This document shows positions 1 through 9,179 of a stretch of 64,000 bases of DNA, piece by piece. The notes beneath the pieces were generated by a model. The model was not told the origin of the DNA. It saw only the letters and a program-made list of their open reading frames with translations, and searched no databases. This stretch comes from Betaproteobacteria bacterium (GTDB lineage Bacteria; Pseudomonadota; Gammaproteobacteria; Burkholderiales; Usitatibacteraceae): assembly GCA_016720925.1 (NCBI GenBank), contig JADKJR010000014.1:95398-159397 (forward strand), in the 5' to 3' direction. Every line of letters begins with the position of its first letter. Within the stretch, counting starts at the first letter, position 1. Position numbers and translations under genes: made by a program.

Positions 1-1
1 G

Positions 2-2820
2 TGGCAGCGGATCCGCATCAAGAAGCGGCATATCGCCTTCGCATGGGGACCAATTCGCGACAAGACGCTGAAGACGTCGGAGCGCATCGAGTTTGTTATC
101 AGCGCCGGTCGCGGCGGTGGTCGGGGATCGATATATTTTGACGAACTCACGATACGTGAACTTCCGCCTGATCCCGTCGTGTTCCCGACGCCCGTCCTGA
201 CCGCGACATCGTCCGAGGCCGGCTACCCGCCCGGTCAGGCATTCGACGGTTCCCGATCGACAGTTTGGCGAAGCACGCGTCAGCCTCTTCGCAAACGCAA
301 GCGCTGACCATCGATTTGGGCATGACGCGAGAATTCGGTGGGCTGATTCTTCGATGGGTCGCGGGGCAGTTTGCGTCACGCTACGACATCGAATTCTCGG
401 ACGATGGGACTCAGTGGCGGACCGCGCGACAAGTGGTGGACGGCAATGGCGGCAGTGATCCGTTGATGCTGCCGGAATCGGAGGCCCGCTTTGTGCGCAT
501 CAGATTGCTGGAGGGCCCGGGACAATTCTATGCATTGACGGAAGTGGAGTTGAAAGACCTGGCATTCGCAAAGTCGCCCAACGCGTTTATTGAGGCCCTC
601 GCGGGCGTGGCTGCTCGCGGCCAGTACCCGCGTGGTTTTTCCGGCGAGCAGGCGTATTGGACGGTAGTCGGAATAGATGGCGGCCATGTGAGCGGCCTCA
701 TGGGGGAGGATGGCGGCATCGAGCTGGCCCCCGGTAGCGCCTCCATTGAGCCGTTCGTGATTGAAAGCGACGGCAAGCAAAGACGCATCATTACGTGGGC
801 CGATATCGACGTGCGGCAGTCGCTGGTCGACGATTACCTGCCGGTTCCGGTTGTAACGTGGAAGCATGCCAATTGGGAATTGCGGATCACGGCGTTTGCC
901 GCCGGCGCCCGCGGGCAATCGCAACTTGCCGCGAAATACGAATTGCGCAATCTCACGCCGCAAAATCTCGCACTCGAACTCGTGCTCGCGGCGCGGCCAT
1001 TTCAGGTCAATCCGCCTGCACAGTTCCTGAATACGCCAGGCGGAGTCAGTCCTATTCAAAACCTCGCGTGGAATGCGGCGCGTCAGCAATTGTCAATTGA
1101 TCGGCGGCATGACGTTGTCTTTCTTTCGAAACCTTCGCGGATCCGGCTCTCGACGTTCGATAGCGGCTCGGACATTGCGTCCCTATTGGCGGCAAATACA
1201 GCCGCTACATCGGCAATTCACGATCCTGTCGGCTTGGCTGCTGGCGTTGTGAGTTATCGGTTAACGCTTCCACCACACGGCAAACAAACAATCGGCTGGA
1301 CTACCGCGCTTGACGGAAACGCGAAATTGGAAAGGCCGCCCGGCAAGACTTCGTATCGCTGGCTGAATGCCATGCAGGCCCGCTCGGAGAATGACTGGCG
1401 TACGAAGCTGAATCAGTTTTCGATCAAAGTGCCGCCGTCCGCACAGCACATTGTAGATACGCTGCGATCATCGCTGGCGCACATGCTGATTCTCCGCGAC
1501 GGCGCGATACTTCGCCCCGGTACGCGCTCCTATGCGCGCTCGTGGATTCGCGACGGCGCAATGATGGCCGAGGGCCTTCTGCGGTTGGGACAGAGTGGCG
1601 TCGCAAGCGATTATTTGCGCTGGTTTGCGCCCTACCAGTTCGCGAGCGGCAAGGTGCCGTGTTGCGTTGATACGCGAGGCGCTGACCCGGTGACCGAAAA
1701 CGATAGTCACGGCCAGCTGATATTTCTGATTGCCGAAACATTTCGTTATACGCGCGATCGCAAACTGCTTGAAGCCATGTGGCCACGCGTGGAGGCGGCT
1801 ATTCGCCATATCGAAATGCTGCGTCAATCCGAACGCCGACCGCAAAACCAGACGCCTGAGCGCAAGGCTTTGTATGGCCTGTTGCCGGAGTCGATCAGCC
1901 ACGAGGGTTACTCGGAAAAGCCCATGCATTCCTATTGGGACGACTTCTGGGGATTGGTCGGCTACAAGTCGGCCGTTGATATGGCGGCCGTCCTGGGACG
2001 CAAAGAAGAGGCCAAGCAATGGACTATTCAAGCTGACGAGTTCAGAGCCGATTTGATTGCGTCGATACGCGAAACCGCGCGCACACATCGGGTGAACTAC
2101 ATTTCCGGTGCAGCGGAGCTCGGCGACTTCGACGCGACGTCGACCACCATTGCGCTTGCGCCGGGAGGCGAACAAGGCCGCCTCCCGCCTGAGTTATTGC
2201 TGGGGACGTTTGAACGCTACTGGAAGGAATTTTCGGATCGCCGTCACGGGCGGCGGAACTGGGACGATTACACGCCGTACGAGCTGCGCACTGTCGGTTC
2301 ATTCATACGCCTCGGATGGCGCGAGCGTGCGCATGAGTTGCTGGCGTACTTCTTCGCGGACAGGCGACCGCTTGCCTGGAATCAATGGGCCGAAGTCGTC
2401 GGACGCGAGATGCGCAAGCCGCGATTCGTCGGCGATATTCCGCATGGCTGGATCTCTTCCGACTATATTCGCTCGGCATTGGACCTGTTTGCCTACGAAC
2501 GTCAGTCCGATCGCGCGATGGTGCTCGGCGCCGGCATTTCCGCGGACTGGCTCGCGCAGGGCGACGTCGCGGTCAGCGGCATTCGGACGCCGTATGGTCC
2601 ATTGGCATACAAAGTTGTCCGGCAAGGAAAACGAATTGTCTTTGATCTGGATGGCGGCTCAGGCAAGCCGCCTGGCGGCTGGATCATTGCGCTGCCGCCG
2701 ATGCATACCGCAAACGATTCACCGCGCGTATTCCTGAACGGCAAACAGATTGAATCGAAGGTTGGAGAAATTACCGTTCGGAGTGCTCCCGCGCGCGTCG
2801 TCGTTGACTATGCGCGGTAA
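2..2820 (+). CDS. Discoidin-domain six-hairpin glycosidase-like protein, 5' truncated by window edge, with an apparent frameshift
   Basis: The long open frame from 265 to the stop at 2820 starts inside a discoidin (F5/8 type C) fold. A second frame, open from base 2, carries the first half of that fold (motif AFDGSRSTVWRS just before 280), while its second half (LTIDLG, then WVAGQFASRYDIEFSDDG) is in the frame of the long ORF. One indel near 260-290 therefore splits one gene that begins left of the window. The C-terminal two thirds resembles an (alpha/alpha)6 six-hairpin glycosidase; the block SWIRDGAMMAEGLLRLG is typical. Family knowledge places such proteins in the periplasm or outside the cell acting on oligosaccharides, but the substrate is not visible. 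It converges on the ABC ATPase and GH1 operon, which supports a role in sugar use. No catalytic residues are assigned. Confidence 0.65.
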
Positions 2821-2843
2821 CGCCGCCCGGCGTATGTGACAAG

Positions 2844-3941
2844 CTACGTCGTCCGAGCACGCGGAAATGATTTGCCGCGCTGATCGAACAGGTGACAATG
2901 CTGTTCAGGAAACGACAGCGTTGCCTGGTCCCCATTTCGGAGTCGGAATTCCGGACCAGCGCGCACCGTCAACCCGTCGGCCGCACCGGACGCCTCCAGA
3001 TAGACGATGGTGGAATCTCCCATCGGCTCGAGCAGCGTCGTTCTCGCATGAACAATATTGGTTTCGCCCGCCGGCAATGCGGCGTGCTCTGGACGAATGC
3101 CAAGCGTGACTTTGTCCCCTGCCCCGGCGCTTCGCGTATCGATGTTGACGCGAATGGTTTCGCCGCCGGCCAATCGAATCTCACTCGATTCTCCCGCGGT
3201 AGAAACCACGGCTTCAAGGAAGTTCATCCTGGGCGAACCGATAAATCCGGCGACGAAGATGTTCGCGGGGTGATGATAGAGCTCCAGCGGCGAGCCGACC
3301 TGTTCAATTACCCCTTGCGAAAGTACGACAATGCGGTCAGCGAGCGTGATCGCCTCGATCTGGTCGTGCGTCACGTAGACCATCGTCGTTTTGAGTTCGT
3401 CGTGCAATCTTGAAAACTCAATCCGCATCTTTGACCTAAGCGCGGCATCCAGATTGGAAAGGGGTTCGTCGAACAGGAAGACCCGCGGCTTCCTGGTGAT
3501 CGCGCGACCAATTGCAACGCGCTGGCGTTGTCCCCCGGAAAGCGCTTTGGGCTTCCGGTCCAGCAAATGGTCAATGTGCAGCGTCTTCGCCGCTTGCATC
3601 ACGGCGGCGTCGATTTCTTCCTTGGATTTGTTCGCAAGCTTCAGCCCGAACGCCATGTTTTCGTATAGCGTCATGTTCGGGTAGAGCGCATACGATTGAA
3701 ACACCATCGCAATGCCGCGCTTGGACGAAGGCACGTCGTTCATCCGCGCACCGTCGATAAGAATGTCACCCGCGTTGACGTCCTCGAGTCCCGCAATCAT
3801 TCGCAGCAACGTCGATTTGCCGCAACCCGATGGGCCGACAAAAACCACAAACTCGCCGTCCTCGATTTTGAGATCCACATTGCCGATGACATTCACGTCC
3901 CCGAACGACTTGCGGATGCCGCGAAGTTCAACGGTCGCCAT
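2844..3941 (-). CDS. ugpC: Carbohydrate ABC transporter ATP-binding protein, UgpC/MsmK/MalK type
   Basis: A 365-residue ATPase that energises binding-protein-dependent sugar uptake. Walker A GPSGCGKST is at residues 36-44, Q-loop FQSYALYP near 81, signature LSGGQRQR at 134-141, Walker B VFLFDEP at 154-160 and the switch histidine at about 192. The C-terminal 120 residues form the TOBE-type regulatory domain of the MalK/UgpC subfamily, matching the usual length. No permease or binding protein gene is in the window, so this is probably an ATPase shared by several sugar importers, as MsmK is in other bacteria (inference). It is the last gene of the minus-strand run begun by the GH1 gene. The start lacks a strong Shine-Dalgarno sequence. 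The exact sugar is unknown; the symbol follows the usual automatic name. Confidence 0.9.
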   Translation of the reverse strand: MATVELRGIRKSFGDVNVIGNVDLKIEDGEFVVFVGPSGCGKSTLLRMIAGLEDVNAGDILIDGARMNDVPSSKRGIAMVFQSYALYPNMTLYENMAFGLKLANKSKEEIDAAVMQAAKTLHIDHLLDRKPKALSGGQRQRVAIGRAITRKPRVFLFDEPLSNLDAALRSKMRIEFSRLHDELKTTMVYVTHDQIEAITLADRIVVLSQGVIEQVGSPLELYHHPANIFVAGFIGSPRMNFLEAVVSTAGESSEIRLAGGETIRVNIDTRSAGAGDKVTLGIRPEHAALPAGETNIVHARTTLLEPMGDSTIVYLEASGAADGLTVRAGPEFRLRNGDQATLSFPEQHCHLFDQRGKSFPRARTT

Positions 3942-4035
3942 GGTCAGGCCGGGCAGGATTCCAGCGCAATGGCAACTTGGCCAACAAGTGGATCCGCTTG
4001 CGACAAGCGATGTTCCTCCTTGGGTGTCGTCGCCG

Positions 4036-4233
4036 TCACGCGTTGCTCAATGTAGCCGGTCCGGACTTGCGGAGCCGGCTGCCGGCGCCCATTAGCACAA
4101 TGAAAGTCGCGCTGAATGTAATCCAAATCACCTCGCCACCCTGCGACATTGCGACGACTTGTACTGCCAACGAGACGATAGCGAACGCAACTGCGAGCAT
4201 TGCCAACACCCTCACCAACGTTGGTCTCGTCAT
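4036..4233 (-). CDS. Small two-helix membrane protein, translationally coupled to the glucosidase
   Basis: A 65-residue hypothetical protein. Its ATG overlaps the TGA of the GH1 gene in an ATGA arrangement (4230-4233), which argues for translational coupling and for this start over a longer ORF that runs back into the glucosidase. Two hydrophobic segments are visible, about residues 6-29 (VLAMLAVAFAIVSLAVQVVA) and 35-51 (IWITFSATFIVLMGAG), followed by a short basic tail. No family is recognised. Position between bgl and ugpC suggests a link to sugar uptake or to the envelope, but this is inference only. Confidence 0.5.
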   Translation of the reverse strand: MTRPTLVRVLAMLAVAFAIVSLAVQVVAMSQGGEVIWITFSATFIVLMGAGSRLRKSGPATLSNA

Positions 4234-5648
4234 TTCGATGTTCCTAGGAGCGACGAACCCAACGGCGCGGGCCTCTCCAGAATCTTGCCGTTGCTGGAAA
4301 TTACCTGGGCATAGAAGCGCGCGCTGTCTTTCGGCGTGCGCGCCTGCGTTTGAAAATTGACGTGCACGATGCCAAAGCGTTTTGAAAACCCCAGCGACCA
4401 TTCAAGGTTATCAAGGAACGACCAGACGTAATAACCGCGCAGGTCAACGCCTTGCTCGCGCGCCGCATGAATTGCGCGAATGTGCTTGTGCAAATAATCG
4501 ATGCGAAGCGGGTCCACCACGCGACCGTCTTGCGCCTCGGGTGGATCGAAAAATGCAGCGCCATTTTCGGTCACGTACATCGGGATATTGCCGTATTGCT
4601 CCTTGACCCAGACGAGCGTGTCCGTCAGCCCTTGCGCATAAACTTCCCAGCCGGTTTCAGTATAAGTTGCCTGCGGTTGCCGGACCGCGGCGACGCGAAC
4701 CGGCCACTGGTTCGGATCGTCGCGCGACACGTTTCGCGTGTAGTAATTGATCCCGAGGAAATCGATAGGCTGCCGGATCAATGCCATGTCCGAGTCGGGC
4801 CATTCCGGCCAGGCATCACCGAAAATCTCTTTCATTTCCGCCGGATAGGTTCCAAGAAAAACAGGGTCAAGATACTGGCGGTTCATGTACGCTTCTGCGC
4901 GACCGCGTGCCGCCAGGTCGCTCGCACTGGATGACGCGGCGTATTTCGGTTCGAGATTTACCACCAGCCCGATGCGATTTTTTCCCTCGGCGCGATATGC
5001 CTTGACCGCGGCACCGTGTGCACGCAGCAGATTGTGGGAGGCAATTGGCGCTTCGTACAGGTTTCGGTGCCCAGGTGCGAGCGCGCCATGCAGATACCCT
5101 CCGTCGGTAACCACCCACGGTTCATTCAGCGTGGCCCACATTTTCACGCGCCCATCAAGCTTGCGGAACATCACTGCTGCATAGTCCGCGAACCAGCTCG
5201 CGCTATCCCGATTGAGCCATCCGCCAAGGTCATCCAGCGCCGCGGGAAGGTCCCAATGGAAGAGCGTTGCATTGGGCTCGATGCCGTTTTCAAGCAAAGT
5301 GTCGACAAGCCGCTCGTAAAAATCCAGCCCGGCATGGTTAATCGGGCCCTTGCCCTGCGGCAGAATGCGACTCCATGAAATGCTGAAGCGATAGGACTTC
5401 AGGCCAAGTGACTTCATCAATGCAATATCTTCGGCATATCGACGGTAATGGTCACATGCAATATCGCCGGTTTCGCGAACTTTGAAAAAACCCGATCCAT
5501 CCGAGGCACGCACCAATTCGGGCGTGTTCAGAAATCGTTGCCAGATGCTCGGCCCGGCGCCGTCCGCCAGTGGCGATCCTTCAATTTGATACGCAGAGGT
5601 CGCACTTCCCCACAGGAAGTCGGCCGGAAACTCGATTGGTGAACTCAT
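4230..5648 (-). CDS. GH1 family beta-glucosidase
   Basis: A 472-residue glycoside hydrolase of family 1, full length for bacterial members. It hydrolyses terminal beta-D-glucosides with retention. The acid/base glutamate lies in TLNEPW (about residue 176) and the nucleophile in YVTENGA (about residue 361); the N-terminal signature FLWGSATSAYQIEG and the sugar-binding QIEG/HWDLP segments are intact. There is no signal peptide, so it should act in the cytoplasm on imported disaccharides. It is the first gene of a minus-strand run with the small membrane protein and the ABC ATPase. A LacI-type palindrome lies 31 bp before the start, suggesting induction by glucosides. The start at 5648 is preceded by AAGAG. 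Confidence 0.93.
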   Translation of the reverse strand: MSSPIEFPADFLWGSATSAYQIEGSPLADGAGPSIWQRFLNTPELVRASDGSGFFKVRETGDIACDHYRRYAEDIALMKSLGLKSYRFSISWSRILPQGKGPINHAGLDFYERLVDTLLENGIEPNATLFHWDLPAALDDLGGWLNRDSASWFADYAAVMFRKLDGRVKMWATLNEPWVVTDGGYLHGALAPGHRNLYEAPIASHNLLRAHGAAVKAYRAEGKNRIGLVVNLEPKYAASSSASDLAARGRAEAYMNRQYLDPVFLGTYPAEMKEIFGDAWPEWPDSDMALIRQPIDFLGINYYTRNVSRDDPNQWPVRVAAVRQPQATYTETGWEVYAQGLTDTLVWVKEQYGNIPMYVTENGAAFFDPPEAQDGRVVDPLRIDYLHKHIRAIHAAREQGVDLRGYYVWSFLDNLEWSLGFSKRFGIVHVNFQTQARTPKDSARFYAQVISSNGKILERPAPLGSSLLGTSK

Positions 5649-5679
5649 CTCTTGGATTTGTCGGCAATTGAATCAAGAA

Positions 5680-5693
5680 TGAAAACGTTTACA
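5680..5693. promoter_or_regulatory. Putative LacI-family operator
   Basis: The 14-mer TGAAAACGTTTACA is a near-perfect palindrome centred on CG with the AAACGTTT core seen in many LacI/PurR-family sites. It sits 31 bp upstream of the GH1 start codon, where repressor binding would block transcription. No LacI-family gene is in the window. Confidence 0.45.
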
Positions 5694-5884
5694 TTATAGG
5701 GAAAGCCTGCGCGAATAGTGCAATTTGAGTCGTACCTATCCACCGCTTGACTGATCAAAGACCACCGTCGCCCTGGTCGCAACCGGGAATATCGACCGGT
5801 CGCGCAACGGCGTTTGCCGCCGCGTTATTCCAGCGCTTATACTGTACACTTCTATGCACATAATAAGCAACATAGGAGACCACA

Positions 5885-6175
5885 ATGGCAATTTCCACAA
5901 GTGACGTGATCCCGCTATCACATGCTCGCGCCAATTTTTCGGAACTGGCGGAGGAGGTCAAGGCGGGGGCCGAGAAGATCGTTACCAAGAACGGTGAAAG
6001 CTATATTGCGCTGATCGACTCAAGCCGATTGGACTACTACCACCAGTTGGAGCGAGAGCGCATTCACTTGCTGTTGATCGACGAGGCTTCCAGGGGGCTG
6101 GAAGACGTTGCTGCTGGCCGGGTAAAAGACGCTCGCGGCGCGATTCAGTCAATCAAGCGTCGACGTAGCGCCTGA
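5885..6175 (+). CDS. Phd/YefM-family antitoxin
   Basis: A 96-residue protein with the N-terminal Phd/YefM DNA-binding fold: VIPLSHARANFSELAEEVK followed by KNGESYIALIDSSRLDYY, the usual beta-strand after a KNG turn. The C-terminal third is helical and charged, as in antitoxin tails that wrap the toxin. It would neutralise the product of the next gene and, with it, repress their common promoter. A Shine-Dalgarno AGGAGA lies 6 bp before the ATG. It is followed after 21 bp by a ParE/RelE-like gene in the same direction, the expected antitoxin-first order. A short TGTACA repeat near 5840 could be part of the operator, but this was not resolved. Confidence 0.8.
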   Translation: MAISTSDVIPLSHARANFSELAEEVKAGAEKIVTKNGESYIALIDSSRLDYYHQLERERIHLLLIDEASRGLEDVAAGRVKDARGAIQSIKRRRSA

Positions 6176-6196
6176 GCCCCTGGAGGTAGCGGAACT

Positions 6197-6601
6197 GTGG
6201 CAAAAAGGCTTATCGTAAAACTCGCCGCCAACTTTGAGCGCAATCTTGCCGACATCGAGCAATTTCTGTCCGATACCGAGTTGCCTAAAGCCTATGATGC
6301 TTTACTGGATGAACTGCTAGACACCGTGATTCCAAATCTCGAACGGTTTCCCGGCATGGGTCAACCTTTCCTAAGCAGAATGGTCGGCTCGGTGGAGACC
6401 ACGAACGCGCTGGCGGCATTGCGCACAAAGCTGTCAGCGCTGACACCTGACCGTGACGGTTTGCATGAATACATCATGGATCACTATTTGGTGCTGTACG
6501 CACAGATCGGCGGGAACATTTATCTGCTGTCAATCAAGCATCATAGGCAGCTTACTTTCGATTTTGAGGCGCATTGGGGTACTGGGTCGTCGATGACATA
6601 G
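6197..6601 (+). CDS. ParE/RelE-superfamily toxin
   Basis: A 134-residue protein starting with GTG at 6197, preceded by GGAGG 13 bp upstream. Features of the fold are an N-terminal helix pair with paired Asn/Asp (NFERNLADIEQFL), a central helix, and C-terminal strands YLVLYAQIGGNIYLLSIKHHRQL typical of RelE/ParE proteins. Whether it targets gyrase (ParE) or mRNA on the ribosome (RelE) cannot be told. It is longer than the usual 90-100 residues because of an insertion around residues 65-85. It forms a type II pair with the upstream Phd-like gene. The base composition and the presence of island remnants nearby fit horizontal transfer. Confidence 0.75.
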   Translation: MAKRLIVKLAANFERNLADIEQFLSDTELPKAYDALLDELLDTVIPNLERFPGMGQPFLSRMVGSVETTNALAALRTKLSALTPDRDGLHEYIMDHYLVLYAQIGGNIYLLSIKHHRQLTFDFEAHWGTGSSMT

Positions 6602-6619
6602 CTCGAAAATAGAGCACGC

Positions 6620-7543
6620 TTGCGCGAGATCCGGCCGCACGTTCTAACCGCTGCAAAAGCCGCTGAAAAATTGACACAAGAATGGCAACGCGATGAAGCG
6701 GCGAAGCTTCTTGTAAGAAAGGGGCCCCCACGTCCGTTTCACGCATGGCAAGCAGGGAACTTCGTTTACGACGGCCAACTGCTCCCAACATCGAACCATG
6801 CAGTCCCGCTGAGAGTCAGTTTGCTTGGATAAGAGCGTGCCCTCCGATTGCTGCAGGCGGTCATCAATGCGGCCGAGGATCGCGGCATGGTGGCAACGTT
6901 GGACAAGAGCGGCTCAAGGATAAATCTTGCACTGGAAGGTACAGAAGTGACTGTGCGCGTATCAGAGCGACTGGAAAGAAAGGCGCGGCCAGAATCGAAG
7001 AAAGACGAAGAACCGTATCGACATCGCAAGAACGAGGAAAGAGTGCCGACGGGCGAACTACGCCTTCACGTCGGTGAATACTATTCCGAAACCCAAGTTT
7101 CAGATCGTGCCAACAAGCCGCTTGAAGAACACTTGAACGAAGTATTGATTCGCGTGTCTAGGAAGGTGGCACAGGCGAGGCAGCGCGCGCGCCAGGCAGT
7201 CGCTCGCGAAAAACAATGGGCGGCAGAGAGAAAGGCGAGGGAGGAGCAGGAGGCGCGGCAACAGGAGATGTTGAGGCTCGCGGCAGACGAGGCGGCACGC
7301 CGCCGAAGTCTCGTCAATGATGCGAAGGCCTGGCAAGATGCGAAACTGGTGCGAGAGTATCTGGAGGCGATCAGGTCAGCGGCTAGCCGTGGTGCGAGTG
7401 AGGGATCCGCTGAGGAATTGGAACGCTGGCTTGAGTGGGCCGATGGCGTCGTGTCGGAAATGGATCCGATGAATTCAAGTGTTCATTATTCTTCTGTGTA
7501 CACATCTTCAGTATTGGTTGCACCCGCGCCGGAGAGGCGGTGA
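6620..7543 (+). pseudogene. Truncated coiled-coil protein of a conserved hypothetical family, with an in-frame stop
   Basis: One frame (from 6620 to 7543) encodes a recognisable unit broken by a TAA at 6830-6832. Before the stop it reads RPHVLTAAKAAEKL; directly after it comes ERALRLLQAVINAAEDRGM, then a GELRLHV strand region and a long Arg/Glu/Ala coiled coil (about 7150-7310). From memory this order fits a family of 350-400-residue hypothetical proteins that begin with a helix-turn-helix and a PPxGYWAK motif; that N-terminal part is absent here. The coding 3' end overlaps the converging hipA gene by 58 bp. The piece after 6848 could still be translated as a separate protein. Function unknown. 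Confidence 0.5.
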
Positions 7544-8820
7544 ATCGTGAGAGCGCAGCGCTGGTCGATGAGCGTCACGATCTTCCCGAGAATGCTGTGG
7601 CTGTTGCCTTCTGCGTTCATCGTCGCAAGAGTTGTTCGAGCCAATTCTGGAAGGCGCTTGGCAATTTCCACGATACGCTTCTTGACTTGTGAGGGTGACA
7701 GGGCGGCAGCAAGAGCAAACTGTTCCCAGTGCCTCGCCTGAACATCGGCAAACTTGTACTTGCTGCCAATCTTCATGGCCATCTTGTCGCTCAGATCCGG
7801 ATACACCGCTGTGGACAATGCGTCGTACATTGGCGCGAGAACGGCACCTTTCGCGGTGTAGAGCAGCGAGAAATTCTTCGCGTGTGCATCGTGGTTGCCG
7901 ATCAGTGCGTTGAACACCACGAAGTCGAGCAACCTCAATGTGTTCGGTGCGCTGGGTCGAGTTGCACGGCGCACCAGATCAAAGGCTTGCGTGAGATCGG
8001 GACCACCTTCGTTTTGGTATTTTGTTTCAGGGGCCACGCCGAGCGCCTGACAAAAATCTTCCTGATGCAGTCGCTGCAATTGTGTTTGTCCGGCGTTGCC
8101 TTGCTTCGCTAGCCGCCGATCATAGCGTTCAACCAGCAGGAAGCGTTGATCGCTAATCCCATGGATGCTGGCTCGGGCAACATCCAGTTTGAGCGCGGCG
8201 GCCAGGCGCATGCAGAAGCCTTCATTGAAGACGCTGCCCTCCACGCCGGCAATGGGGGGCTTGATAATGTGAGAGCTTGGCGTACCTTGTAACGGAACAC
8301 CGATCCGGTTGCTTTCGGCAACAACCGGTAATTTATCCTGCGCACCCGCCAGCGACAGGCGAATCCCGCCTTCACCGGCGAGCATGGGTCGCTTGGGCAT
8401 TTCATCCAGGAGGCGCAGCAGTTGCGTGCCATCGAGCCAGCGCACCGCATTAGTCGAATCGGGCGTTTCTGGTGTCTGGCCGGGTTCCAGCAAAGTCACC
8501 GCGCCAGCACATTCGCCACCAATGCCATCGAGCAAGCCGAAATCGTTCTTGCGGGAAACGTGCAGCGCCTGAGCGATCAGACCGAGCTTGGCGCCCTCTG
8601 GCAATAGCCCTGCAAAGTAAGGGCGGGCGGCGCGATCATCAAATGGCTCGGCTCTGAGCGGCAGTGATTGCGATAGCGGGATTGTGTCGCCGCCGCTGCC
8701 AGCTTTTGTTGTGTTCTTTTCCAGCCAGTCCGTTGTGTAGGAAAAGCTCAATCGTCCCTCGATCTGCGATAGCGTGCCGATGTGTTCCCCGAACAACCAG
8801 ACCTCCAGTTGCTTGGGCAT
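7486..8820 (-). CDS. hipA: HipA-type serine/threonine kinase toxin
   Basis: A 444-residue HipA-like kinase of normal length. In E. coli HipA phosphorylates the glutamyl-tRNA synthetase GltX and triggers growth arrest; related kinases may have other targets. Visible motifs are the N-terminal subdomain EHIGTLSQIEGRLSFSY, the ATP-loop SLAGAQDKLPV (about 156-166), IIKPP with the lysine near 187, the catalytic loop GNHDAHAKNFSLL (about 308-320) and the metal-binding MYD near 331-333. Nothing essential is missing. It follows hipB with a 1-bp gap on the minus strand, so the two are co-transcribed. The 3' end overlaps the converging coiled-coil remnant. Its known target gene, gltX, lies only about 1.4 kb away, which may be coincidence. 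Confidence 0.92.
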   Translation of the reverse strand: MPKQLEVWLFGEHIGTLSQIEGRLSFSYTTDWLEKNTTKAGSGGDTIPLSQSLPLRAEPFDDRAARPYFAGLLPEGAKLGLIAQALHVSRKNDFGLLDGIGGECAGAVTLLEPGQTPETPDSTNAVRWLDGTQLLRLLDEMPKRPMLAGEGGIRLSLAGAQDKLPVVAESNRIGVPLQGTPSSHIIKPPIAGVEGSVFNEGFCMRLAAALKLDVARASIHGISDQRFLLVERYDRRLAKQGNAGQTQLQRLHQEDFCQALGVAPETKYQNEGGPDLTQAFDLVRRATRPSAPNTLRLLDFVVFNALIGNHDAHAKNFSLLYTAKGAVLAPMYDALSTAVYPDLSDKMAMKIGSKYKFADVQARHWEQFALAAALSPSQVKKRIVEIAKRLPELARTTLATMNAEGNSHSILGKIVTLIDQRCALTIHRLSGAGATNTEDVYTEE

Positions 8821-8821
8821 A

Positions 8822-9058
8822 CTATGTCGCCTTTTCGTTGGATGGCAGGCCGTCCACGGTCAACTTGGCACCGAGCGCGTGCAGCACACGGAGAACGTTT
8901 TCCAGGCGAAGGGTAGGCTTGCCGGCTTCCATGTCGACAATGAAGCGCACGCCGACGCCGGCCGCGAGTGCGAGTTGCGGCTGGGTGAGGCCAAGCTGCT
9001 TGCGCGCTGCACGCGCGGCTTGGCCGAGTGAGAGGGGGGTATCAATGGAGATGGTCAT
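8822..9058 (-). CDS. hipB: HipB-type helix-turn-helix antitoxin/repressor
   Basis: A 78-residue XRE-family protein. The helix-turn-helix spans about residues 17-45 (GLTQPQLALAAGVGVRFIVD followed by MEAGKPT), and a short C-terminal strand-forming region (AKLTVDGLP) follows, as in HipB dimers. It should bind and block HipA and repress its own operon. Three similar palindromes lie upstream, the nearest only 4 bp from the start codon, which supports autoregulation. hipB precedes hipA, the canonical order. The short disordered tail after SNEKAT is like that of other HipB proteins. Confidence 0.9.
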   Translation of the reverse strand: MTISIDTPLSLGQAARAARKQLGLTQPQLALAAGVGVRFIVDMEAGKPTLRLENVLRVLHALGAKLTVDGLPSNEKAT

Positions 9059-9062
9059 GGAA

Positions 9063-9080
9063 ATTTCCTGTTCGGGAAAT
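9063..9080. promoter_or_regulatory. hipBA operator O1
   Basis: ATTTCC-N6-GGAAAT, a perfect 6-bp inverted repeat. It ends 4 bp upstream of the hipB ATG, so bound HipB would cover the ribosome-binding region or early transcript region. Confidence 0.6.
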
Positions 9081-9112
9081 TATCGCTATCAGATAGGCAA
9101 AATGCAACATAA

Positions 9113-9130
9113 ATTTACTGATCGGGAAAT
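9113..9130. promoter_or_regulatory. hipBA operator O2
   Basis: ATTTAC-N6-GGAAAT, the same 18-bp layout as O1 with one mismatch in the palindrome. Its centre is 50 bp from that of O1. Confidence 0.55.
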
Positions 9131-9161
9131 AATCGACCATGACAGCTCGTTTCCTTCAAAA

Positions 9162-9179
9162 ATATCCCGAACGGGTAAT
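9162..9179. promoter_or_regulatory. hipBA operator O3
   Basis: ATATCC-N6-GGTAAT, again an 18-bp site of the same design. Its centre is 49 bp from that of O2, so all three sites lie close to the same face of the helix at about five turns apart. Confidence 0.5.

Noticed and set aside
3944..4126. 60-codon minus-strand frame ending just before the ABC ATPase start
   Set aside because: It overlaps the coupled membrane protein in another frame, has no ribosome-binding site and no recognisable features.
5649..5760. Search for a tRNA-Glu 3'-end copy as the far attachment site of the island
   Set aside because: Only short chance matches such as CTTGGATT were seen; no direct repeat long enough to support an attachment site.
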